Source: Armatimonadota bacterium (GTDB lineage Bacteria > Armatimonadota > Armatimonadia > Armatimonadales > Armatimonadaceae). Taken from it: DNA of 12,937 nucleotides. A program made the translations under genes and the position numbers. This document shows positions 8,088 to 12,937 of this stretch, one piece after another. Under the pieces are notes generated by a model that was not told the DNA's origin, made no database searches, and was given only the letters and a program-made list of their open reading frames with translations. The stretch is taken from contig JACMIS010000812.1 in NCBI GenBank assembly GCA_014381035.1, positions 1 to 12,937 on the forward strand. The letters run 5' to 3'. The stretch's first letter is position 1. Each line of letters opens with the position of its first letter.

Positions 8088-8120
8088 GAATGGCAGGCGA
8101 GGGTCGTCTGCCATTCCTAT
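8084..8120. terminator. Strong hairpin between the purK and ATPase stop codons
   Basis: ATAGGAATGGCAG (8084-8096) and CTGCCATTCCTAT (8108-8120) are perfect 13-bp complements. A G-T wobble and three more pairs extend the stem to 17 positions, closing on a GGG loop (8101-8103). The purK TAG (8085-8087) is part of the left arm, and the ATPase stop begins at the first base after the right arm. It is probably a shared bidirectional terminator, although neither side has a T tract. Confidence 0.7.
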
Positions 8121-8564
8121 CTACGACTCAGCACTACGTTTGATCAGGGTAACTGTAGTCCCTTGAGCGGTGGACTCGATAGCAACCGAATCCGCCAATG
8201 CTACCATCAGTGGGAGACCGCGTCCGCCCATCGCGTCGGGGGCGGGCATCGCGGTTGATTCAGGAACCGAGAACCCAGCACCAAAATCACGCACCCGTAC
8301 CTCGACCCAATCTGGAGTATCAAGGCAAGTAATGCGCAGGAGTGCCTTGGGACCGGTCGTCGGAGAACCATGTCGAATCGCGTTCGCCGCGGCTTCATCT
8401 ACCGCTGTTAGCAAATCCTCGACGGACTCCTTATCCAATTTGGTTCGAGTTGCAGCCTGCTCCACCATTCTTCGCACTTCAACCAGCACCTCCGCCCGAG
8501 ATGGGAAATCATTGCTGGATTGATTTGTTGTCAGGTTATGTCCCGCATGTTGCATTTCTTGCAT
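8121..8564 (-). CDS. RsbW/SpoIIAB-like anti-sigma serine kinase (HATPase fold)
   Basis: A 147-residue single-domain ATPase of the GHKL family, of the kind that binds a sigma factor or other target and phosphorylates a STAS-domain antagonist. The N box is visible as DEAAANAIRHG (about 56-66, Glu57 and Asn61), the G1 box as VRDFGAGF (91-98) and the G2 box as GGRGLPLM (113-120). The STAS gene lies 112 bases upstream on the same strand, so the two are probably partners. No sigma factor or phosphatase is adjacent, so the regulated target is unknown. The start is uncertain. ATGs at 8564 and 8555 have no Shine-Dalgarno, while a CTG at 8618 has a good one and stays in frame. The first ~20 residues are not part of the domain. 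Confidence 0.88.
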   Translation of the reverse strand: MQEMQHAGHNLTTNQSSNDFPSRAEVLVEVRRMVEQAATRTKLDKESVEDLLTAVDEAAANAIRHGSPTTGPKALLRITCLDTPDWVEVRVRDFGAGFSVPESTAMPAPDAMGGRGLPLMVALADSVAIESTAQGTTVTLIKRSAES

Positions 8565-8676
8565 TTTATGTTTTTCATACCCACCGTGTGATATTGAACG
8601 CCGACCGTCGCGTGCCAGCGTATCTCCTCTCCGTAATTGTTTATATCCGAAACCAATGCTGTTCTAACCGGTTGGA

Positions 8677-9069
8677 CTAGACGGGATCAGGATTCACCCC
8701 GACACCTAACCCGTGTAGTTCTTCACGGGAGTAGCCAATAATCAGGAAAGTGTCGAATCGCCCGAGTCGTAATACCCGTTCCGGTTGCGTGGCGGCCGCA
8801 ATCAGTACTGCCAGGCGGCAGGTGCTGTGAAACCGCTTGCGAATCTCGACGAGCAGGGCGAGACCGGCAGAATCGATGAACGGCACTTCGCGGATGTCGA
8901 GAATAATGTAACGCAATGCGCCATCCGCGGGTAGTTGGGCGATGACGCCTTCGACGGCTTGGCGCAATTGCGGAGTGGTACTCAAATCAATATCGCCGAC
9001 GGCACGGATCAGAGAGATTTCCGATTCGTCCCCGGCGTGTAGTTGTAAAATGTCCTGATCGTCTTGCAT
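8677..9069 (-). CDS. STAS-domain anti-anti-sigma factor (SpoIIAA/RsbV-like)
   Basis: A 130-residue cytoplasmic STAS protein. The central strand and helix carry the phosphorylation site in FIDSAGLALL, with Ser67 as the expected target of the partner kinase. The N-terminal part has the usual AVGDIDLSTTPQLRQAV segment (23-39). When unphosphorylated, such proteins bind the RsbW-like kinase and free its target. The downstream ATPase gene (8121-8564) is the natural partner. hisD lies 114 bases upstream on the same strand with a terminator-like hairpin between, so the switch genes probably have their own promoter. The start ATG has no clear ribosome-binding site, and an AT-rich TTTAATTA lies directly before it. 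Confidence 0.9.
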   Translation of the reverse strand: MQDDQDILQLHAGDESEISLIRAVGDIDLSTTPQLRQAVEGVIAQLPADGALRYIILDIREVPFIDSAGLALLVEIRKRFHSTCRLAVLIAAATQPERVLRLGRFDTFLIIGYSREELHGLGVGVNPDPV

Positions 9070-9086
9070 GGATAATTAAATGTCCG

Positions 9087-9118
9087 AAAAGTCAGCGGCT
9101 CCCTCTTGTTAGCCGCTG
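9087..9118 (-). terminator. Candidate terminator after hisD
   Basis: Read on the - strand, CAGCGGCT and AGCCGCTG (arms at 9111-9118 and 9093-9100, 8 perfect pairs) enclose a 10-base loop and are followed by A-C-TTTT-C (T at 9090-9087). It lies between the hisD stop and the STAS start. The short T tract makes it a modest intrinsic terminator. It would separate hisD from the sigma-switch pair. Confidence 0.5.
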
Positions 9119-9183
9119 TCATGTGGTCGTATCATAGTGCGATTCGAGTACGCAACCTTATACCTGTGCTCTTTACCCGTATT

Positions 9184-10482
9184 TTAGTCTTCTAACACAT
9201 GGCGTGCGGATCGCGCATGCGCTTCCAAACCCTCGGCTTCCGCGAAACTTACTGCCGCCGAGGCGAGTGACCTCGCCACCGTTTTATTTAATGCGATGAT
9301 ACTTGTTTTCTTCGTAAAATCGTCCACATGGAGCGGCGACGAATACCGTGCGCTTCCTGCCGTAGGGAGTGTATGACAGGGGCCGGCTACGTAATCCCCG
9401 ATTGCCGCCGCCGAATCCTCGCCTATCAGTATGGCTCCCGCATTTTCTATGCCATTGACAACCTGCCAGGGATTTTCCACGAGTAGATGCAGATGCTCGG
9501 GCGAATATACATTCATTATGGCGATCGCCTCGGAGATTGTGTCTACTATCGCTATGTACCCCGAGTTTTCAAGAGCTGAACGTACAATACCAGCTCTCGG
9601 CAAATCAGTGAGCTGTTGCTTGATCTCCGACTGTACCGCCGTCGCGAGCGCGAACGATGTCGTCACCAGCAACGCAGAATTCAGAGGATCGTGCTCCGTT
9701 TGCGCGATGACCTCTATGGCAACCGTTTTCACCGATGCCGTGTCGTCGGCGATTATCCCCACCTCACTGGGTCCGGCAAGCATGTCAATCCCGACAACCC
9801 CGTATAACAGTCGCTTCGCGAGATTAACATATCGGTTTCCCGGCCCGACGATTTTCACCACCGGCGGGACGGTTTCCGTACCATATGCCAGAGCCGCGAT
9901 AGCCTGCGCTCCCCCCATCGCATAAATCTCGGAAACGCCGGCAATATGCGCGGCGGCAAGGGTTGCATCCGGGGGCAATCCCGTCTCCTTATTGGGCGGG
10001 GTCGCCAGAGCGATGAAGGGGACGCCAGCCACCCGCGCCGGAATCGCCGCCATCAAAACGGTGGATGGATACGCGGCGGTTCCGCCGGGCACATAAACGC
10101 CGACCCGTGAGAGAGGGCGGATTACCTGCCCCAGTGTCTCGCCGGGAGTGGATAATGTCAGCCAGGATTCGCGCCGGTGTTTCTCGTGGAAAGAACGGAC
10201 TCGATTCGCTGCGAACCCCATCGCCTCCCAAAGAGGTGTGTTTTCAACGCGGCGGACAGCGGTCTCGACGGCTTCATGGGAGACACGCAGGGTTGTCGCC
10301 CCGGCGTAATCGAAGCGGCGCGTTAGTTCCAGTACCGCATCGTCCCCCCCCCGTCGTACGTCGGACAGAATCGTTCGCACGACCCCCTCCCCTGCTTCGT
10401 CGTCGGTGGGGGAGATACGGTCGGAGAACGCGTTTCGCAGAGGGGTGGGGTCCGCGCCATTTCGCAGGTCATACAATCGCAT
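9184..10482 (-). CDS. hisD: HisD: histidinol dehydrogenase
   Basis: Catalyses the last two oxidations of histidine synthesis, from histidinol to histidine with NAD and Zn. The 432 residues are of normal length. All key residues line up with the E. coli enzyme at an offset of about +2 to +3. The Zn ligands are Gln261 and His264 (QTEHDP), Asp363, and His422 (GLEAHARSA). The catalytic Glu329-His330 is in SPEHLHLL, and His370 is in GPCHTLPT. VYVPGGTAAYPS and GPSEVGIIAD are also present. No other his gene is in the window, so hisD stands apart from any his operon here. The ATG at 10482 lies only a couple of bases after the start point predicted from a near-consensus promoter, which suggests a leaderless message. 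The esterase gene ends 48 bases upstream. Confidence 0.97.
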   Translation of the reverse strand: MRLYDLRNGADPTPLRNAFSDRISPTDDEAGEGVVRTILSDVRRGGDDAVLELTRRFDYAGATTLRVSHEAVETAVRRVENTPLWEAMGFAANRVRSFHEKHRRESWLTLSTPGETLGQVIRPLSRVGVYVPGGTAAYPSTVLMAAIPARVAGVPFIALATPPNKETGLPPDATLAAAHIAGVSEIYAMGGAQAIAALAYGTETVPPVVKIVGPGNRYVNLAKRLLYGVVGIDMLAGPSEVGIIADDTASVKTVAIEVIAQTEHDPLNSALLVTTSFALATAVQSEIKQQLTDLPRAGIVRSALENSGYIAIVDTISEAIAIMNVYSPEHLHLLVENPWQVVNGIENAGAILIGEDSAAAIGDYVAGPCHTLPTAGSARYSSPLHVDDFTKKTSIIALNKTVARSLASAAVSFAEAEGLEAHARSARHVLED

Positions 10483-10490
10483 TAGGGCGG

Positions 10491-10520
10491 ATTGTACCCG
10501 GTGAAACGATTTTTTGTCAA
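10491..10520 (-). promoter_or_regulatory. hisD: Sigma-70-type promoter of hisD
   Basis: On the - strand a perfect -35 TTGACA (10520-10515) is separated by 18 bases from a -10 TACAAT (10496-10491, five of six consensus bases). The start point would be near 10484, and the hisD ATG is at 10482. A 6-bp inverted repeat ACGATT/AATCGT (10506-10511 with 10519-10524) overlaps the -35 and could be an operator or chance. Confidence 0.62.
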
Positions 10521-10530
10521 TCGTACGCCG

Positions 10531-11493
10531 TCAAAGGTCACCCAGGAAATTGTAAATCAGGTCGCCACTCCCCGGCAACCCTTCGTGTCCAAAGTCCGGG
10601 TAGATCACAGCGCGTTTCGGAGCAACGATACGGTTGTAAGCCGCATACTGCGTCGACGGAGGGCAGATAGTATCCATCAAACCGACAAAAAACAAGGTCT
10701 CCGCCTGGATCCGGGAGGCAAGGTGTTGGCAGTCGATATACCCGAGTCGCTCCCAAACCGAGTCTTCGCGCTCATGGCGCGGGTCGAACAGACGGAAGTA
10801 GGTGGCGAGTTCATTGTATGCCCCTTTAGCAAGATCCATCTCCCACACGCGCTTGTAATCGCATAGAAACGGAAAAACGGGCGCGATTCGGCGAATAGCA
10901 GGCTCAAGTGCGGCGCAAGCGAGTGTCAAGCCGCCGCCTTGCGAACCACCGGTCGCACCGACACGTCCCGCGTCCACTTCCGGCAGTGCCATCACGATCC
11001 GCGCTAGTTGTGCCGTGTCACAGAACATGGCGCGATAATACAGTTTTTCCGGCGCATCATCCAAGCCTCGAATGATATGCCCGTTATGAGTGTTGCCACG
11101 GACGCCTCCCCGGTCCTCTGACAATCCCCCCTGCCCGCGACAATCCAATGCGGCGACCGAGAAACCTCGTGCCACATAACTTAGTTTGTCATTCCAGTCG
11201 CCGCTATGGTGCGAGTAGCCATGGAACTGGAGCACAGCGGGATGGTTTTTTTGAACATTTTTCGGGCGGAGGTACTTGGCATGTATTCGGGCACCGCCTA
11301 ATCCGGTGAAATACAGATCGAATATTTCGGCGAACGGCGCGGTCAGTGTCGGGTTGGGAACGAGTTCGCAACCGGTCCCCAATGCGTGCATTTCGGCGAG
11401 GGCTTTTTCCCAGTAAGTATCGAAATCGGCGGGCTTGGGGTTGCGTCCGGCGTACTGTTCCAGATCGGAAAGCGGCATGTCTACTTGGGGCAT
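10531..11493 (-). CDS. CE7-family acetyl xylan esterase / cephalosporin-C deacetylase-like hydrolase
   Basis: Alpha/beta hydrolase of carbohydrate esterase family 7, which removes acetyl groups from xylo-oligosaccharides and similar small esters. The 320 residues match the family length. The catalytic triad is Ser184 in GGSQGGG, Asp274 in GLMDTICPPS and His303 in FGHE, at nearly the same numbers as in studied CE7 enzymes. The family RGQGG (119-123) and FHGYSHHSGDW (90-100) are present. No signal peptide is seen, so it is cytoplasmic like other CE7 members and would act on imported oligomers. The ATG at 11493 is chosen over the TTG codon just before it because AGGAG at 11506-11502 is 8 bases away, the clearest ribosome-binding site in the window. 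No other xylan gene is nearby. Confidence 0.93.
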   Translation of the reverse strand: MPQVDMPLSDLEQYAGRNPKPADFDTYWEKALAEMHALGTGCELVPNPTLTAPFAEIFDLYFTGLGGARIHAKYLRPKNVQKNHPAVLQFHGYSHHSGDWNDKLSYVARGFSVAALDCRGQGGLSEDRGGVRGNTHNGHIIRGLDDAPEKLYYRAMFCDTAQLARIVMALPEVDAGRVGATGGSQGGGLTLACAALEPAIRRIAPVFPFLCDYKRVWEMDLAKGAYNELATYFRLFDPRHEREDSVWERLGYIDCQHLASRIQAETLFFVGLMDTICPPSTQYAAYNRIVAPKRAVIYPDFGHEGLPGSGDLIYNFLGDL

Positions 11494-11501
11494 CAACGAT
11501 T

Positions 11502-11506
11502 CTCCT
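11502..11506 (-). promoter_or_regulatory. Ribosome-binding site of the CE7 esterase
   Basis: AGGAG read on the - strand, 8 bases before ATG 11493. It decides the start in favour of the ATG over the TTG at 11496, which would be only 5 bases away. Confidence 0.6.
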
Positions 11507-11661
11507 GCGGCGGTGTAGTCCGGGGTTCGACGCGGTTCTCCGAGTTTCCTGCCAACAAAGTGGAAGAGTCTCGCGAAAATTTACGGAACTCGGACTTTTC
11601 CAGGAGGGTATTGTTCGTTGATTACGCAACTATCCGGTTGCATCCTCGAAAGGCATACCCG

Positions 11662-12318
11662 ATGAATACTCTGCATCGTCTCACTACAATAGTCGCACTT
11701 AGCGTCACCACATCGCTGGGAACCTCCGCACTGCTTGCTTCCCCGCAAACGGCGCCCAAGCAACCCACGAAGGTCGCACAGACCTCCAAAGCCGAACTCG
11801 CGACGGGCACCTGGAGCATTGACAAAGCCCATACCGACATCGCGTTCACCGTTCTGCATCTTGGCGTGTCCAAAACCCGTGGCTCTTTCGGTGAATTCGA
11901 CGGTTCCGTTGTCGCCGATGGCAAGAAGCCGGAAAACTCTTCCGTCCAGTTCGCGATCAAAACCGCCAGCATCAACACGGGCAATACAGCGCGGGACGAA
12001 CATTTGCGTGGGAAAGATTTTTTCGAGACGGATAAATATCCCGAGATCACATTCAAGAGCACCAAAATCACGAAGCGCAAAGGTGGGTTTAACGCGCTGG
12101 GAAACCTGACCATGCACGGTGTCACGAAACAGATCTCCCTGCCGTTCACGGTCACCGGTCCGCAGAAAGGCTTCAAGGGCGAATTGCACATGGGCATCGA
12201 GACCGCCCTCGTCCTGAATCGTAAAGACTACGGGCTGACATGGAACAACATCGTCGAAGGGTCCCAAGCCGTCGGCGATACAGTGACAGTAACGATTAAC
12301 ATGGAACTGCTGAAGTAA
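11662..12318 (+). CDS. YceI family protein, secreted
   Basis: A 218-residue lipocalin-like YceI protein; members bind isoprenoid or other long lipids in the periplasm or cell envelope. The first ~27 residues form a signal peptide: basic MNTLHR, a hydrophobic core TIVALSVTTSLGTSALLAS, then a Pro/Lys/Thr-rich linker to about residue 48. The domain (49-218) has GTWSIDKAHTDIAFTVLHLG, the RDEHLRGKDFFETDKYPEITFKS block split over 111-133, GNLTMHGVTK (147-156) and LNRKDYGLTW (185-194), all typical. GAAAGG-like purines (GAAAGG at 11648-11653) lie 8 bases before ATG 11662. An in-frame TTG at 11611 sits after a much stronger AGGAGGG (11602-11608), but only 2-3 bases away, and it would add 17 residues before the signal peptide. 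The gene is divergent from the esterase. Its lipid ligand and partner are not evident. Confidence 0.93.
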   Translation: MNTLHRLTTIVALSVTTSLGTSALLASPQTAPKQPTKVAQTSKAELATGTWSIDKAHTDIAFTVLHLGVSKTRGSFGEFDGSVVADGKKPENSSVQFAIKTASINTGNTARDEHLRGKDFFETDKYPEITFKSTKITKRKGGFNALGNLTMHGVTKQISLPFTVTGPQKGFKGELHMGIETALVLNRKDYGLTWNNIVEGSQAVGDTVTVTINMELLK

Positions 12319-12338
12319 TATCCGAGATACCATGCGCG

Positions 12339-12496
12339 GGTTTCCACCACAAAGAACACAAAGTCTAAAGAAGACCACAAAGGTTTTTGAGGTTTAAAGC
12401 ACCGCTCGGTGTCAAGGCGGCGATTTACAACAGCAAATCTTACCCGTGCTATTCTTTGTGTCCTTCTTTGACTTTGTGTTCTTTGTGGTGGAAACC
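12339..12496. repeat. Long inverted repeat between convergent yceI-like and dprA genes
   Basis: Arms 12339-12365 and 12470-12496 are perfect 27-bp complements built from CCACAAAG/ACACAAAG units. The match goes on, with one extra T and two mismatches, to 12382 and 12454, giving arms of about 44 and 43 bases around a ~71-base centre. The centre has a small CACC-GCTC-GGTG hairpin (12400-12411). There is no open frame inside. Purine-rich ACAAAG-unit intergenic repeats like this recur in many environmental bacterial genomes (recalled, not searched). It may be a non-autonomous mobile palindrome, and its transcript would form a strong hairpin that could end both converging genes. Confidence 0.75.
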
Positions 12497-12511
12497 AACG
12501 TAACGCGGCAG

Positions 12512-12937
12512 TTAGGCACGGCTGAACAGGTTGCCGGGGTGGCGGCGGATGAGGCTTTTCATTTCCAGAAGCGTTGCCGCGACATTCGCTTCGGGGGACG
12601 GTAATCCGGCTTCGTGTGAAATGGTATCGAACGGCTTCGGCGTCGCGCTGAGTGCGGCGAAGAACGCGGCTTCGTGTGCGGGAAGATCCGGCGGCGCGGC
12701 AGCGGGAACCGGGAGCGGCTCGGCGAGGGGTACCAACACGGGAAAGTCGCTTGATATTCCTGCCGCTCCTTTCGCTGGTTGGCGGGTCGGTTTCGTCTCC
12801 TCCTGCGCGGCAAGCACAACGCCAAGGGATAACAGAACATCCTCGGGCGAGTCGGCTAAAATTGCCCCATCGCCGATCAATCGGTGTCCGCCGCGGGAAC
12901 GTCCCGAGTCTACCGGTCCCGGTACCACATACACATC
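12512..12937 (-). CDS. dprA: DprA (Smf) C-terminal part, cut by the window edge
   Basis: DprA loads RecA onto incoming single-stranded DNA during natural transformation. Only the last 141 residues are here; the 5' part lies beyond 12937, and the GTG at 12934 is internal. The segment begins in the last strand of the Rossmann-like DprA domain, with VYVVPGPVDSGRSRGGHRLI (2-21) and the GA-x-L-x-x-S-PED pattern that follows. A Pro/Ala-rich linker runs from about 46 to 90. The end is the DprA winged-helix domain: PFDTISHEAGLPSPEANVAA, then LLEMKSLIRRHPGNLF close to the C-terminus. The linker looks rather long. The gene converges on the YceI gene across a long inverted repeat. Confidence 0.92.
   Translation of the reverse strand, partial: DVYVVPGPVDSGRSRGGHRLIGDGAILADSPEDVLLSLGVVLAAQEETKPTRQPAKGAAGISSDFPVLVPLAEPLPVPAAAPPDLPAHEAAFFAALSATPKPFDTISHEAGLPSPEANVAATLLEMKSLIRRHPGNLFSRA

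Noticed and set aside
8666..8673. AACCGGTT palindrome next to the STAS stop codon
   Set aside because: Eight bases with no loop cannot form a terminator hairpin, and such palindromes are expected by chance.
9431..9925. 164-residue + strand open frame opposite hisD
   Set aside because: It is antisense to the conserved Zn and NAD regions of hisD and has no domain.

Overview
This window is ordinary-looking bacterial chromosome of moderately high G+C (my impression is mid-50s per cent). It carries eleven protein genes that I can support, one of them cut by the right edge, plus a doubtful gene tail at the left edge. No rRNA, tRNA, CRISPR array, transposase or phage gene was seen. The longest stretch without a gene is about 200 bases. 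The organism cannot be fixed from this window. Few genes have a clear Shine-Dalgarno. There is a signal-peptide YceI protein, an RsbV/RsbW-type pair and a CE7 esterase. This mix would suit Armatimonadota, Planctomycetota, Chloroflexota or similar environmental phyla (weak inference).

Left part, + strand (1-5921): a phosphoglucomutase/phosphomannomutase (229-1659) is followed by a two-gene RNA-repair cassette. Hen1 (1776-3209) is a Mn-dependent 3'-terminal ribose 2'-O-methyltransferase. Pnkp (3309-5921) is a three-domain enzyme with 5' kinase, 2',3'-phosphatase and adenylyltransferase/ligase activities. In the known system the two proteins form a complex that heals and seals RNA cut by ribotoxins, and it methylates the 3' end so the same site cannot be cut again. 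The Pnkp linker before the ligase domain holds an in-frame GC-rich palindromic block that looks like an inserted repeat. A 12-bp perfect palindrome plus a third half-site 42 bp away lies in front of hen1.

Middle (5970-8087): a small [2Fe-2S] thioredoxin-like ferredoxin on the - strand is divergent from purE-purK, two overlapping + strand genes for the carboxylation step of purine synthesis.

Right part: a - strand run holds a CE7 acetyl esterase (10531-11493), hisD (9184-10482), a STAS anti-anti-sigma protein (8677-9069) and an RsbW-like ATPase (8121-8564). hisD has a near-consensus promoter that would give an almost leaderless message. The STAS and ATPase proteins together look like a partner-switching module without an adjacent sigma factor. 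A secreted YceI protein (11662-12318, +) converges on the C-terminal end of dprA (12512-12937, -), with a long inverted repeat between them. Each of the three convergent gene pairs has a strong inverted repeat in its gap.
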